DNA of 64,000 nt. It comes from Thiobacillus sp. GTDB lineage: Bacteria; Pseudomonadota; Gammaproteobacteria; Burkholderiales; Thiobacillaceae. Made by a program: the position numbers and the translations under genes. The DNA is taken from positions 40,616-104,615 of the forward strand of contig NZ_JADMKC010000018.1 in NCBI RefSeq assembly GCF_018780105.1. The letters run 5' to 3'. The notes under the pieces were generated by a model. That model was not told the DNA's origin, did no database searches, and saw nothing but the letters and a program-made list of their open reading frames with translations. Below are positions 51,929 through 61,201 of the stretch, piece after piece (within the stretch, counting starts at the first letter, position 1; each line of letters begins with the position of its first letter).

Positions 51929-52477
51929 TTAAACATTGCTAAAGAACGCGCCGGCAGGCTGGCTCCAGGCGTCGAACAGATGCTTGACCTCCTGCGCATG
52001 GCTGCACCGATGCAGGCGCAGGCGAAAACGGCGATCGGAGAATAGTTGCGTGGCGTCGGCCAGAATTCTGAGATGCGCCTCATCGGCCTGGCTCGGTGCC
52101 AACAGAACCAGGATGTCCACGACCGGGTTGCCGTCCGGGGCATCGAAAGGAATGGGCGACTGCAGGCGCAGATAGGCAACCTGCATCCGCTCCAGGTCCT
52201 TGACGCGGGCGTGGGGAATGGCGACACCCTTGCCCAGTCCTGTGGAAGCGGCCTGCTCGCGACGCGAGAGACTCCGGACCACCCATTCCCCCGGGAGCCC
52301 GTGCTCCCGCTCCATATGCCGACCAATGACATCGAACAGCTCAAGCTTGTTCGAGACTGCGACGTCGAGACAGATGTTTTCCGGGTAGAGGTGACTGGCA
52401 AGCGAGCCGGGTTTGCAGGGCTTGCGCGTGTTGTTGAACAGTTTCGGCCTGACCACGGCCAGCGGATTCAGATTCAT
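51929..52477 (-). CDS. PTS EIIA (PtsN-like) regulatory protein
   Basis: 182-aa protein with a fructose/nitrogen-type EIIA domain (residues 32-175). The phosphoacceptor His lies in GLGKGVAIPHARVKDLERMQ (about residue 89), and DAPDGNPVVDILVLLAPSQA and HLRILADATQLFSD are typical. A basic N-terminal extension of about 30 residues is unusual. In E. coli the related EIIA-Ntr binds KdpD and the Trk system, so a PtsN-like gene inside a kdp locus is likely to tune potassium signalling. GGAG lies 6-9 bases before the start. Confidence 0.85.
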   Translation of the reverse strand: MNLNPLAVVRPKLFNNTRKPCKPGSLASHLYPENICLDVAVSNKLELFDVIGRHMEREHGLPGEWVVRSLSRREQAASTGLGKGVAIPHARVKDLERMQVAYLRLQSPIPFDAPDGNPVVDILVLLAPSQADEAHLRILADATQLFSDRRFRLRLHRCSHAQEVKHLFDAWSQPAGAFFSNV

Positions 52478-52492
52478 GCTCGTCTCCAGGGA

Positions 52493-52660
52493 TTACGCCG
52501 CTTTCCGCAGACTGTGTCCAGCAGCCACGTGGAATCGATTGCGTAGGGAAAAAAAGGAAGGTGCAGTGTGCTGAGGCCGCGCGGGCTTGTCGAATTCAAA
52601 CGCAATCCAGACGGCGTGCAGACGGCCTGCAGGGTTTCGGGTCCAGCGGATGTTCAGCAT
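52493..52660 (-). CDS. Small hypothetical protein, 55 aa
   Basis: Read from ATG 52660: MLNIRWTRNPAGRLHAVWIA, then FEFDKPARPQHTAPSFFSLR and a basic tail ending SLRKAA. GGAGAG lies 6 bases upstream of the ATG. Basic, Trp-containing, no membrane segment, no family recognised. It precedes the EIIA gene by 15 bases on the same strand, so the two are probably one transcript. Support is the ribosome binding site and spacing. Confidence 0.5.
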   Translation of the reverse strand: MLNIRWTRNPAGRLHAVWIAFEFDKPARPQHTAPSFFSLRNRFHVAAGHSLRKAA

Positions 52661-52743
52661 GTGTACTCTCCATCAATTGCCAAATGTGGAAGCGGCCCAC
52701 GTTTTTACGCGCCCTTTCCACATCACGCATGCTAGGCAAGCCG

Positions 52744-52796
52744 GTCTTTTAATTCTGTAAAGACTTGCCAGCCGGACATCAAGATTTGATCAAGAC
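52744..52796 (-). promoter_or_regulatory. Candidate KdpE-type boxes upstream of the EIIA transcript
   Basis: Minus strand TTGATCAAATCTTGATGT (within 52775-52796) repeats TTGATs with an 11-bp period, like the other boxes. A second element further down, GTCTTT-N9-AAAGAC (52744-52764), includes TTTACAG. They lie 85-135 bp before the 55-aa gene start, in the only gap between the TorF terminator and that gene. Confidence 0.45.
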
Positions 52797-52821
52797 GGGC
52801 ACGCGGCGCCATTCCGCATAC

Positions 52822-52849
52822 AAAGAAAAGGCCCGCCTTGCGGCGGGCC
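52822..52849 (-). terminator. Rho-independent terminator after the TorF-like gene
   Basis: Minus strand: GGCCCGCC, loop GCAA, GGCGGGCC, then TTTTCTTT. It follows the TorF-like stop by about 60 bp and separates the kdpFABC-TorF run from the EIIA run. Confidence 0.88.
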
Positions 52850-52909
52850 AAAATTTGCGAGCGGTGCTGTTCTCGCGCGGGAAGTGGTTTCCCCTTTTGC
52901 CGGGCGTGC

Positions 52910-53701
52910 TCAGAGTGCCTTGCTAACCCAGACGATGGCGGTGCCATCGCCCAGGTCCTGGCCATTTTGATCCGTCCAGGGTGCCGAGGCAGCCGTGCCA
53001 TCGCCGCCATCCGCGTCAGTGTCGGAATAGGCCACGCCGAGCGTCACACCCGACATCACCTTGCTCAGCTTGCTCATGTCGTAGGTCGCGCTGACCTTCC
53101 AGTCGTTGTAATCCTGGGCGCCGTTGTTCTGGAACGAGAACGTACCCCAGTGCGCACCCAGCGTCAGGCCGGTTTCGCCGACGGGCAGGCTGGCGGAAAT
53201 ATCCAGGTAGTCGGAACCGTCGGAATTGGCGAAGCCGAAGGTCTCGTTACTGATGCTGTAGTAATACTTGGCGGTGAACCACTTCCAGCCCAAGGCTGCG
53301 TAAATTTCGGTGGTATCGGCATCAACCGCACCGTTGGCCTCGCCCGGGTAGAAATAGCTGGCAATACCAAGATCATAGGTAATGCCCGTCTCGCCGAACC
53401 CGCCACGGAAACCACCGTAAAGATCCAGTTCCAGATTGCCCGACTGGTAGCTCTGATAGTCTTCGATCCAGCCCACGTTGGAGCCCCAGGTGCCGAGGTA
53501 GAAACCGCTGCTGTGGGTGTAGTCAAGGCCACCCTGGATGGCCGGGTCGCCGCCGGTTTGCGAGATGCCGCGGAAGACGTAGTCGCTGGTCATGCTGACG
53601 TTGCCGGTAAAGGTGTGCGGGCTGTCCTCGGCAAGCGCAGGCAAGGACGCCATGGCAGCCAACAGGATCAGGGGGCGGAAGGTGGTGTGCTGCAGTTTCA
53701 T
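52910..53701 (-). CDS. TorF family putative porin
   Basis: 263-aa outer-membrane beta-barrel protein of the TorF family. Signal peptide of about 24 residues (LILLAAMASLPALA-E), then FTGNVSMTSDYVFRGISQTG, the family's diagnostic start, alternating strands throughout and a terminal VSKAL. The pore substrate is unknown. Its ATG overlaps the stop of a 41-aa peptide gene right behind kdpC, so it probably is expressed with the potassium ATPase. No paralogue is in the window. Confidence 0.85.
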   Translation of the reverse strand: MKLQHTTFRPLILLAAMASLPALAEDSPHTFTGNVSMTSDYVFRGISQTGGDPAIQGGLDYTHSSGFYLGTWGSNVGWIEDYQSYQSGNLELDLYGGFRGGFGETGITYDLGIASYFYPGEANGAVDADTTEIYAALGWKWFTAKYYYSISNETFGFANSDGSDYLDISASLPVGETGLTLGAHWGTFSFQNNGAQDYNDWKVSATYDMSKLSKVMSGVTLGVAYSDTDADGGDGTAASAPWTDQNGQDLGDGTAIVWVSKAL

Positions 53702-53823
53702 TTACTTGATTTCCTTTGATGTTTCGGGGAGTGCTTGTTAGCCAAGCGGTTTACAACAATCCATGCAAAAAGCAGGGGGATGACCAGGGCGGCGACCGCC
53801 ATCAGGAAGTTCAGGAATTCCAT
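53698..53823 (-). CDS. Small membrane protein, 41 aa
   Basis: Read from ATG 53823: MEFLNFLMAVAALVIPLLFA then WIVVNRLANKHSPKHQRKSS-K. One membrane helix with a basic cytoplasmic tail. It starts 12 bases after the kdpC stop and its stop overlaps the TorF ATG (ATGA), so it is coupled to both. No family recognised; a small subunit or regulator of the neighbouring membrane proteins is possible. Confidence 0.6.
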   Translation of the reverse strand: MEFLNFLMAVAALVIPLLFAWIVVNRLANKHSPKHQRKSSK

Positions 53824-53834
53824 GGCGACCGATC

Positions 53835-54413
53835 TCAGGACTTGGCCAGACGGTCCAGCGCCAGATTCAGTGTCAGCACGTTGACCCGAGGTTCACCCAA
53901 CAGGCCGAGCTGGCGGCCTTCGGTATGGTCGTCGATAAGCCTCGCCACATCGGCTTCGCTGAGGCCGCGCAGGCGGGCGATACGCGGCGCCTGCCAGCGG
54001 GCGGCAGCGGGGCTGATGTGGGGATCGAGGCCGCTGCCCGAGGCGGTGACCAGATCCACCGGGATCGGTGCAGTGTTGGTCGGATCGGTCGCCTTGAGCG
54101 CGTCGATGCGGGCCTTGACCGCCTCTTCCAAGGCCGGGTTCAGCGGCCCCAGATTGGAGCCGCTGGAAGCGCCGGCGTTGTAGGGCACGGGGCCGGTGGC
54201 CGAGGGGCGGGACCAGAAGTGCTTCGGATCGGCGAACGGCTGACCGACCAGGGCCGAGCCGACGAGCTTGCCGTCCTGCTCGATCAGGCTGCCGTTCGCC
54301 TGGTCGGGAAACAGGCCCTGGGCGATACCGGTGACCAGCAGCGGATAGGCGACGCCAGTCAGCACGGTCATCAGGGCCAGTACGAGCAACGCGGGTTTGA
54401 GTTCCTTGAGCAT
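53835..54413 (-). CDS. kdpC: Potassium-transporting ATPase subunit C
   Basis: 192-aa inner-membrane subunit with one N-terminal helix ([20 protein letters not shown]) and a periplasmic/membrane-attached domain with [28 protein letters not shown] and [19 protein letters not shown], all KdpC signatures. It stabilises the KdpA-KdpB complex. Lies 9 bases after kdpB. Confidence 0.96.
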   Translation of the reverse strand: MLKELKPALLVLALMTVLTGVAYPLLVTGIAQGLFPDQANGSLIEQDGKLVGSALVGQPFADPKHFWSRPSATGPVPYNAGASSGSNLGPLNPALEEAVKARIDALKATDPTNTAPIPVDLVTASGSGLDPHISPAAARWQAPRIARLRGLSEADVARLIDDHTEGRQLGLLGEPRVNVLTLNLALDRLAKS

Positions 54414-54422
54414 GATGTCTCC

Positions 54423-56501
54423 TTATGCCAGGTTGAGGGCGACCAGGACGAGGTCGATGGCCTTGATGCCGATGAAGGGCACGATGAGGCCGCCCAGGCC
54501 ATAGACCAGCAGGTTGCGCTGCAGGATGGCCTCGGCGCCGAGCGGACGGTACTTCACCCCTTTCAGCGCCAGCGGGATCAGCGCGACGATGATCAGCGCG
54601 TTGAAGATCACCGCCGACAGGATCGCGCTTGCGGGCGTCGCCAACCCCATGACGTTGAGCGCGTCGAGCGCCGGGTAGGTGGTAGCGAAGGCGGCCGGGA
54701 TGATGGCGAAGTACTTGGCGACGTCGTTGGCGATCGAGAACGTGGTGAGCGAGCCGCGCGTCATCAGCATCTGCTTGCCGGTCTCCACCACCTCGATCAG
54801 CTTGGTCGGGTTGGAGTCGAGGTCGACCATGTTGCCGGCTTCCTTCGCGGCCTGGGTACCGGTGTTCATCGCCACGGCGACGTCGGCCTGCGCCAGCGCC
54901 GGCGCGTCGTTGGTGCCGTCGCCGGTCATCGCCACCAGCCGGCCCTCGGCCTGGTATTCGCGGATCAGCTTCAGCTTGGCCTCGGGTGTGGCTTCGGCCA
55001 GAAAGTCGTCGACCCCGGCCTCGGCCGCAATGGCGGCAGCGGTGAGGCGGTTGTCGCCGGTGATCATCACCGTCTTGATGCCCATGCGGCGCATCTCGGC
55101 GAAGCGTTCCTTGATGCCGCCCTTGACGATGTCCTTCAGCTCGACCACGCCCAGCACGCGGGCTTGGCCACCGGTGAATTCAGCCACCACCAGCGGGGTG
55201 GAGCCGCGCTTGGAGACCTGCTCGACAATGCCCTCCACCTCCGGCGGAAAGTGGCCGCCCTTTTCGGCAACGTAGGCGCGTACTGCGTCGCCCGCGCCCT
55301 TGCGGATTTCGCGGCCGTCGAGGTCGACGCCGCTCATGCGGGTCTGCGCGGTGAAGTGGACGAAATGAGCGCCCAGTTCCTGCACATCGCGGCCGCGCAA
55401 ACCGAATTTCTGCTTGGCCAGCACCACGATGCTGCGGCCTTCCGGCGTTTCGTCGGCCAACGAAGACAATTGGGCGGCGTCGGCCAAATCGCGCTCGCTC
55501 ACGCCGGCGGCATGCAGGAAATTGCTGGCCTGGCGGTTGCCGAGCGTAATGGTGCCGGTCTTGTCGAGCAGCAGCACGTCGACGTCGCCGGCGGCTTCCA
55601 CCGCGCGGCCCGAGGTGGCTATGACGTTCTTCGCCATCATGCGGCCCATGCCGGCCACGCCGATGGCGGACAGCAGACCACCGATGGTGGTGGGGATCAA
55701 ACACACCAGCAGCGCAACCAGTACGGTGACGCTGACCGGCGACCCGCTGCCAGCCGATTGCACACTGAACAGCGAGAACGGCAGCAGGGTCGCGGTGGCG
55801 AGCAGGAACACCAGGGTCAGCGCCACCAGCAGGATGGTCAGCGCGATCTCGTTCGGCGTCTTCTGGCGCTTGGCACCTTCCACCATGGCGATCATGCGGT
55901 CGAGGAAGGTCTCGCCGGGGTTGACGGCGATCTTCACCACCAGCCAGTCGGACAGCACGCGGGTGCCGCCGGTGACGGCGGAGAAATCGCCGCCCGCCTC
56001 GCGGATCACTGGCGCCGACTCGCCGGTGATGGCCGACTCGTCGACCGAGGCCACGCCTTCGATCACCTCGCCGTCGCCGGGGATGAGTTCGCCGGCGGTA
56101 ACCAGCACGAAATCGCCCTTGCGCAGGTCTTCCGAATTGACCACGTGCGTGATGGCGTCGTGGCGCGGCTCCTTCAGCTTCTTGGCCAGCACGGCCTTCT
56201 TCATGCCTTTCAGCGCCGCCGCCTGGGCCTTGCCGCGGCCTTCTGCCACGGCTTCGGCAAAGTTGGCAAACAGCACGGTGAACCAGAGCCAGAGGGTGAT
56301 GGCGAGGATGAAGCCGGTGGGGGCTTCACCATTTCCAGTCAGCGCCTGGATGAACAGGCCGCTGGTGAGCAGGCTGCCCAGCCAGACCACGAACATCACC
56401 GGGTTCTTCACCTGGTGGCGGGGCGACAGGCGTTTCACCGCGTCCCAGGCCGCCGCCTTGATGATGGCGGCGTCATACAGCGTTTGAGTTTTATGCATCA
56501 C
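54423..56501 (-). CDS. kdpB: Potassium-transporting ATPase subunit B
   Basis: 692-aa P-type ATPase, the catalytic subunit of the Kdp potassium pump. The phosphorylated Asp lies in [14 protein letters not shown] (about residue 314), TGES in [13 protein letters not shown], and the hinge motif is [20 protein letters not shown] (with TGDGTNDAP). Seven membrane helices. Length agrees with E. coli KdpB (682 aa). A long open antisense frame runs through the gene but is a codon-bias shadow. Confidence 0.97.
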   Translation of the reverse strand: MMHKTQTLYDAAIIKAAAWDAVKRLSPRHQVKNPVMFVVWLGSLLTSGLFIQALTGNGEAPTGFILAITLWLWFTVLFANFAEAVAEGRGKAQAAALKGMKKAVLAKKLKEPRHDAITHVVNSEDLRKGDFVLVTAGELIPGDGEVIEGVASVDESAITGESAPVIREAGGDFSAVTGGTRVLSDWLVVKIAVNPGETFLDRMIAMVEGAKRQKTPNEIALTILLVALTLVFLLATATLLPFSLFSVQSAGSGSPVSVTVLVALLVCLIPTTIGGLLSAIGVAGMGRMMAKNVIATSGRAVEAAGDVDVLLLDKTGTITLGNRQASNFLHAAGVSERDLADAAQLSSLADETPEGRSIVVLAKQKFGLRGRDVQELGAHFVHFTAQTRMSGVDLDGREIRKGAGDAVRAYVAEKGGHFPPEVEGIVEQVSKRGSTPLVVAEFTGGQARVLGVVELKDIVKGGIKERFAEMRRMGIKTVMITGDNRLTAAAIAAEAGVDDFLAEATPEAKLKLIREYQAEGRLVAMTGDGTNDAPALAQADVAVAMNTGTQAAKEAGNMVDLDSNPTKLIEVVETGKQMLMTRGSLTTFSIANDVAKYFAIIPAAFATTYPALDALNVMGLATPASAILSAVIFNALIIVALIPLALKGVKYRPLGAEAILQRNLLVYGLGGLIVPFIGIKAIDLVLVALNLA

Positions 56502-56508
56502 GAATTCC

Positions 56509-58317
56509 TTATTTGACCGAAATCATCTGCAGGTGCTCGACCACCGGGCCCAGCGCCAGCGCCGGGACGAAAGTGAGCGCGCCGACGACGACGACGGTAC
56601 CGATCAGCAGCAGCACGAACAGCGGCGTATGGGTCGGCAGGGTGCCCGCCGAGGCCGGCACGATCTTCTTGGCGGCGAGCGCGCCGGCGATGGCGAGCAC
56701 CGGGATCATCACCCAGTAGCGCGCCAGCAGCATCGCGAAGCCCAGCAGCGTGTTGTAGAAAGGCGTGTTGGCCGACAGTCCGCCAAAGGCGCTGCCGTTG
56801 TTGTTGCCAGCCGAGGACAGGGCGTAGAGAACTTCCGAGAAGCCATGCGCGCCCGGGTTGAAAATGCCCGCCCGGCCCACGTCGAGACTCACCGCGAGGG
56901 CCGCGCCAACCAGCACCACCAGCGGCGGCACCAGGATGGCGACGGCGGCCATCTTCACCTCGAAGGCCTCGATCTTCTTGCCCAGGTATTCCGGCGTGCG
57001 ACCGATCATCAGACCGGCGACGAACACGCCGATCAGCGCGAACACCAACATGCCGTAGAGGCCCGAACCGACGCCGCCGTAGATCACTTCGCCGAGCTGC
57101 ATCAGCCACATCGGCACCATGCCGCCGAGGGGGGTATAGGAGTCGTGCATCGAGTTCACCGAGCCGTTGGAAGCGGCGGTGGTGGCGATGGCCCACAGCG
57201 CGGAGTTGGCGATGCCGAAGCGGGTCTCCTTGCCTTCCATGTTGCCGCCGGCCTGCATGTCGGAGGCCTCAGTGACCAGCCCCAGCCGCTCGAACAGCGG
57301 GTTGCCTGACTGCTCGGCGACCGCCGTCACTCCCAGCAATGCAGTGAACACCACCGTCATGGCAGCGAGGATGGCGCCACCCTGGCGCATGTCGCCGACG
57401 AAGCGGCCGAAGGTGAAGCACAGCGCGGCAGGGATGATCAGGATCGCCAGCAGTTCCAGGAAGTTGGCGAGCGGCGTCGGGTTCTCCAGCGGATGCGCGG
57501 AGTTGACGTTGAAGAAGCCGCCGCCGTTGGTGCCGAGCTGCTTGATGGCGATCTGCGAGGCGGCCGGGCCGACGGCGATGGTCTGCTCCGCGACGGCGAC
57601 CTGTTCCATCACCGGCTGGCCCTGGGCATCGACGACAGGCTCGCCGTTCGCGCCGGTCTTCGCCTGCTCGTAGCTCACCGACTCGACCAGTTGCGCCTTC
57701 TGGTAGGGCGAGAAGCTCTGCACCACGCCCTGGGTGACCAGAGCCAGCGACAGGATGATGGACAGCGGCAACAGGATGTAGAGCGTGGAACGCACCATGT
57801 CGACCCAGAAGTTGCCTACGCCGCCGGCTTCTTTGCGCGTGAAGCCGCGCATCAGGGCCACCACGACGGCCATGCCGGTTGCAGCGGAGAGGAAGTTCTG
57901 CACGCTGAGCCCCAGCATCTGGGTCAGGTAGCTCATAGTCGTCTCGCCGCCATAGCCCTGCCAGTTGGTGTTGGTGGCAAAGCTGACGGCGGTATTGAAG
58001 GACGAGTCAGGCGTGACCGCCGCCAGCCCTTCGGGATTGAGCGGCAGCCAGACCTGGAAGCGCTGCAGGGCGTAGACCGCGAGGAAGCCCATGAGGTTGA
58101 AGGCGATCATCGCGAAGGCGTAGCGGGTCCACGGCATGTCGTCGCCTGGTTTGACGCCGCAGACGCGATAGAAGAGATTTTCCACCGGCTTGAGCCAGCG
58201 GACGAAGCCCGGCAGTTCGTCGCGATAGACGCGGGCCATGTAGACGCCCAACGGCCACGCCAGGCCGATCAGGGCGATCAGATACAGGCCCAATTGCATG
58301 TAGCCATTGGCAGTCAT
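56509..58317 (-). CDS. kdpA: Potassium-transporting ATPase subunit A
   Basis: 602-aa, ten-helix potassium channel-like subunit. Selectivity-filter-like loops are visible as [20 protein letters not shown] and [19 protein letters not shown] and [14 protein letters not shown]. coli KdpA has 557 aa; the extra length lies in a loop with [20 protein letters not shown] (residues 220-250). GGAGG is 7 bases upstream of the ATG, inside the kdpF stop region; the ATG overlaps the kdpF stop. Confidence 0.97.
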   Translation of the reverse strand: MTANGYMQLGLYLIALIGLAWPLGVYMARVYRDELPGFVRWLKPVENLFYRVCGVKPGDDMPWTRYAFAMIAFNLMGFLAVYALQRFQVWLPLNPEGLAAVTPDSSFNTAVSFATNTNWQGYGGETTMSYLTQMLGLSVQNFLSAATGMAVVVALMRGFTRKEAGGVGNFWVDMVRSTLYILLPLSIILSLALVTQGVVQSFSPYQKAQLVESVSYEQAKTGANGEPVVDAQGQPVMEQVAVAEQTIAVGPAASQIAIKQLGTNGGGFFNVNSAHPLENPTPLANFLELLAILIIPAALCFTFGRFVGDMRQGGAILAAMTVVFTALLGVTAVAEQSGNPLFERLGLVTEASDMQAGGNMEGKETRFGIANSALWAIATTAASNGSVNSMHDSYTPLGGMVPMWLMQLGEVIYGGVGSGLYGMLVFALIGVFVAGLMIGRTPEYLGKKIEAFEVKMAAVAILVPPLVVLVGAALAVSLDVGRAGIFNPGAHGFSEVLYALSSAGNNNGSAFGGLSANTPFYNTLLGFAMLLARYWVMIPVLAIAGALAAKKIVPASAGTLPTHTPLFVLLLIGTVVVVGALTFVPALALGPVVEHLQMISVK

Positions 58318-58406
58318 GAAAAGTCCTCCGGATAGAACAACACGGCCAGCAGGTAGGCGAAGATGCCTACCGCGGCAACCAGGGCGATCAGGTAAAGGGT
58401 ATTCAT
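58314..58406 (-). CDS. kdpF: Potassium-transporting ATPase subunit F
   Basis: 30-aa single-helix peptide, [20 protein letters not shown] then [10 protein letters not shown]. KdpF (29 aa in E. coli) stabilises the KdpABC complex; the ending YPEDF is a family hallmark. The start overlaps the stop of the 29-aa peptide before it (TGATG) and the stop overlaps the kdpA ATG. Confidence 0.92.
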   Translation of the reverse strand: MNTLYLIALVAAVGIFAYLLAVLFYPEDFS

Positions 58407-58495
58407 CAGCGTTTCCTCAAGCTGTCGAAGACGGACACAAGAACAGCCGTGAGGGCAAAGAAACCTACGCCCAGGGCGATGTACAGCAGATCCAT
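58406..58495 (-). CDS. Small membrane peptide upstream of kdpF, 29 aa
   Basis: Read from ATG 58495: [20 protein letters not shown] then SVFDSLRKR. One membrane helix with a basic end, the same size and type as KdpF but different in sequence. GGAAG lies 8-10 bases upstream. The stop shares bases with the kdpF start. First gene of the kdp operon; perhaps another small accessory subunit of the pump. Confidence 0.72.
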   Translation of the reverse strand: MDLLYIALGVGFFALTAVLVSVFDSLRKR

Positions 58496-58906
58496 GACAC
58501 TTCCTTCCAGCGTGAACGGGGACACGCCGAACTATAGGTAGCTGCCGGTAAAGATGGGGCTAAGACTGGACTGGAAGGTATTAAGAAAACATAAAGCTGC
58601 GGAGATACCCCAGACAGGGTGCGCATGCGAGGTCTGACAGTTGAGCGCCTGTTCGGGGCTGTCGAGGCGTAGATGGTCGCAACGCTTTGCCGGACCAAGA
58701 CCGTGGGGCGGGCCAGTACGGAAATGAGCCTGGATGTGCTCGCCTACAATCCCAGGCGCGTCATGACAATTCCTGGAACAGGTGTTCTGATGCTGGCAAT
58801 GAGGGGGCGTGGGACTTAAAGCACATTAATTTGGGCCAAACAGAGGCATTCCCCACCCCATGCGCTTCTCCATCCCGCAAGCGTGCCAACCCATTTACAC
58901 GAGCAA
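58496..58906. other. kdp promoter region and gene-free gap to radA
   Basis: No gene is supported. The left part holds the kdp regulatory elements: a KdpE-type box at 58575-58596 and, on the minus strand, TATAGT at 58531-58536 as a possible -10 box about 35 bp before the first peptide start. The right part up to the radA stop shows no clear structure. Confidence 0.55.
58575..58596 (-). promoter_or_regulatory. Candidate KdpE box of the kdpFABC promoter
   Basis: Minus strand TTTATGTTTTCTTAATAC, two half-sites 11 bp apart, about 80 bp upstream of the operon's first ATG. It closely resembles the T-rich KdpE site of the E. coli kdp promoter as I remember it (TTTATAC-TTTT-TTTACAC). Confidence 0.65.
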
Positions 58907-60262
58907 TCAGCTTTCCCTGAAAAACCGGATTGCCTCGTCCAATCGGTGCACGGGGCGAATCTCCATCCCGGCGATTTTCTGCTTGGGCTGGTTGGCAGCC
59001 GGCACGATAGCCTGGGTGAAGCCGAGCTTGGCGGCTTCTTTCAATCGTTCCTGACCCCGCTGCACCGGGCGGATTTCGCCGGCCAGCCCCACTTCGCCGA
59101 ACATCACCAGCTTGTCGGGCAGCGGCTGGCTGCGCAGTGACGACACGATCGCCGCCAGCACCGCGAGGTCGGCGGCGGGCTCGCTGATCTTGACGCCACC
59201 TACTGCGTTGACGAACACGTCCTGATCGAAGCAGGCGATGCCGGCGTGGCGATGCAGTACGGCGAGCAGCATGGCGAGCCGGTTCTGTTCCAGGCCCACG
59301 CTCAGGCGGCGCGGGTTGGGTGCGTGGCTGCCATCGACCAATGCCTGGATCTCGACCAGCAGCGGGCGTGTGCCCTCCTGGGTGACCAGCACGCAGGAAC
59401 CGGGCACCGGTTCGCCATGACGCGAGAGAAAAATGGCCGAGGGGTTAGACACGCCCTTGAGGCCTTTTTCGGTCATCGCGAACACGCCGATTTCGTTGAC
59501 TGCGCCAAAGCGGTTCTTGATCGCGCGCACCAGCCGGAAACTCGATCCGGTGTCGCCTTCGAAATACAGCACGGTGTCGACGATATGCTCGAGCACGCGC
59601 GGGCCGGCGATCGCGCCTTCCTTGGTGACGTGGCCGACCAGGATGATCGCGGTGCCGCTCTGCTTGGCGTAGCGCGTCAGCTGCGCCGCGCACTCGCGCA
59701 CCTGAGCCACCGAGCCGGGCGCGGAGGTCAGCGTTTCGGAGTAGACGGTCTGGATCGAATCGATCACCGCGACTTCGGGCTTGAGATCGTCCAGGTGCGC
59801 CAGGATGGCTTCGAGGCGGATTTCCGGCAGCACCGGCAGATTCGCTTCGGGCAGGGAAAGCCGTCGCGCACGCAACGCGACCTGGCGGGCGGATTCTTCG
59901 CCGCTGACGTACAGTGCATTCATCCGCGTGGAAAGCTCGGCCAGGGCCTGCAGCAACAGAGTCGATTTGCCGATGCCGGGATCGCCGCCGATCAGCACCA
60001 CCCCACCCGGCACCAGGCCGCCGCCCAGCACGCGGTCGAGCTCGCCGATGTCGGTGGCGATGCGGCTTTCTTCCGAAGCTTCGACGTCGAGCAGGCGCTG
60101 CACCTTGCTGCTCGCTGCCAGGCCGGCGAAACGCGGCTTGGTCGACTCGGCGATGGTTTCAACCAGGGTGTTCCAGGCGTTGCAGGCCGGACATTGCCCT
60201 TGCCACTTGGGCGCCTGGCCGCCGCATTCGGTGCAGGTATAGACGGTTTTGGCTTTGGCCAT
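58907..60262 (-). CDS. radA: DNA repair protein RadA
   Basis: 451-aa RecA-like branch-migration ATPase (Sms/RadA). N-terminal C4 zinc finger (YTCTECGGQAPKWQGQCPAC), Walker A GGDPGIGKSTLLLQ (residues 95-108), the RadA-specific KNRFG motif (AIKNRFGAVNEIG) and a C-terminal Lon-like domain (FVNAVGGVKISEPAADLAVL). ATG 60262 is chosen, 8 bases after cysM; the longer frame overlaps cysM. A decayed copy of its 3' end is at 41560-41718. Confidence 0.95.
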   Translation of the reverse strand: MAKAKTVYTCTECGGQAPKWQGQCPACNAWNTLVETIAESTKPRFAGLAASSKVQRLLDVEASEESRIATDIGELDRVLGGGLVPGGVVLIGGDPGIGKSTLLLQALAELSTRMNALYVSGEESARQVALRARRLSLPEANLPVLPEIRLEAILAHLDDLKPEVAVIDSIQTVYSETLTSAPGSVAQVRECAAQLTRYAKQSGTAIILVGHVTKEGAIAGPRVLEHIVDTVLYFEGDTGSSFRLVRAIKNRFGAVNEIGVFAMTEKGLKGVSNPSAIFLSRHGEPVPGSCVLVTQEGTRPLLVEIQALVDGSHAPNPRRLSVGLEQNRLAMLLAVLHRHAGIACFDQDVFVNAVGGVKISEPAADLAVLAAIVSSLRSQPLPDKLVMFGEVGLAGEIRPVQRGQERLKEAAKLGFTQAIVPAANQPKQKIAGMEIRPVHRLDEAIRFFRES

Positions 60263-60270
60263 GTGGCCGC

Positions 60271-61173
60271 TTATGCCGGGAAGACGCCCGTCGACAGATA
60301 GCGGTCGCCGCGGTCGCAGACTATGGAGACGATCACCGCGTTTTCGACTTCTTTCGACAGCTTCAGGGCGGCCCACAACGCACCGCCGGACGAGATACCG
60401 GCGAAGATGCCCTCCTCGCGGGCCATCCGCCGGGTGGTTTCTTCGGCGTCGTACTGGCCGACGTAAATCATGCTGTCGACACGTTCGTAATCGCAGATGG
60501 CGGGCACGTACTCGTCCGGCCATTTGCGGATGCCGGGAATCTGCGCACCCTCGTTCGGCTGCACGCCGACGATCTGGATATCGGGGTTCTGTTCCTTGAG
60601 ATAGCGCGAACAGCCCATGATGGTGCCGGTGGTGCCCATGCTGGAGACGAAATGGGTAATCTTGCCCTGGGTGTCGCGCCAGATTTCCGGGCCGGTGGTG
60701 CGGTAGTGCGCTTCCGGATTGTCGGGGTTGGAAAACTGGTCGAGGATCTTGCCGATGCCCTGCTTTTCCATCGCAATCGCCAGATCGCGCGCCCCTTCCA
60801 TACCTGCCTCCTTGCTCACCAGCTGCAGCTCGGCGCCGAAGGCGCGCATGGTCTGGCGCCGTTCGATCGACAGGTGTTCGGGCATGATAAGAATCATCTT
60901 GTAGCCGCGCATCGCCGCCGCCATCGCCAGCGCGATGCCGGTGTTGCCGCTGGTCGCCTCGATCAGGGTGTCGCCGGGCTTGATGTCGCCGCGCGCCTGC
61001 GCCGCATCGATCATCGACAGGGCCGGACGATCCTTCACCGAGCCGGCCGGATTATTGCCTTCGAGCTTGGCGAGGATGATGTTGCTGGTAAGGCCCGGCA
61101 TGCGCTTGAGACGCACCAGCGGCGTGTTGCCAACCGTGTCTTCGATGGATTTGTAGGGATTCGTGTCCGTCAT
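60271..61173 (-). CDS. cysM: Cysteine synthase B
   Basis: 300-aa PLP enzyme making cysteine from O-acetylserine and sulfide or thiosulfate. The PLP Lys lies in NPAGSVKDRPALSMI (about residue 41), TSGNTGIALA is the substrate loop and SSMGTTGTIMG the phosphate-binding loop. CysM rather than CysK is suggested by the QYDAEETTRRMAREEGIFAG region. ATG 61173 preferred over 61185. Same strand as radA and ugd. Confidence 0.92.
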   Translation of the reverse strand: MTDTNPYKSIEDTVGNTPLVRLKRMPGLTSNIILAKLEGNNPAGSVKDRPALSMIDAAQARGDIKPGDTLIEATSGNTGIALAMAAAMRGYKMILIMPEHLSIERRQTMRAFGAELQLVSKEAGMEGARDLAIAMEKQGIGKILDQFSNPDNPEAHYRTTGPEIWRDTQGKITHFVSSMGTTGTIMGCSRYLKEQNPDIQIVGVQPNEGAQIPGIRKWPDEYVPAICDYERVDSMIYVGQYDAEETTRRMAREEGIFAGISSGGALWAALKLSKEVENAVIVSIVCDRGDRYLSTGVFPA

Positions 61174-61201
61174 GTCCGCATCCATTCAAGCGCGCAGCTC
61201 A

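Noticed and set aside
53925-56516. Very long open frame on the plus strand opposite kdpB/kdpC (about 860 codons)
   Set aside because: It is antisense to well-identified kdp genes; GC-rich third positions keep the opposite frame open. Its translation is His/Gln/Arg-rich low complexity with no domain.
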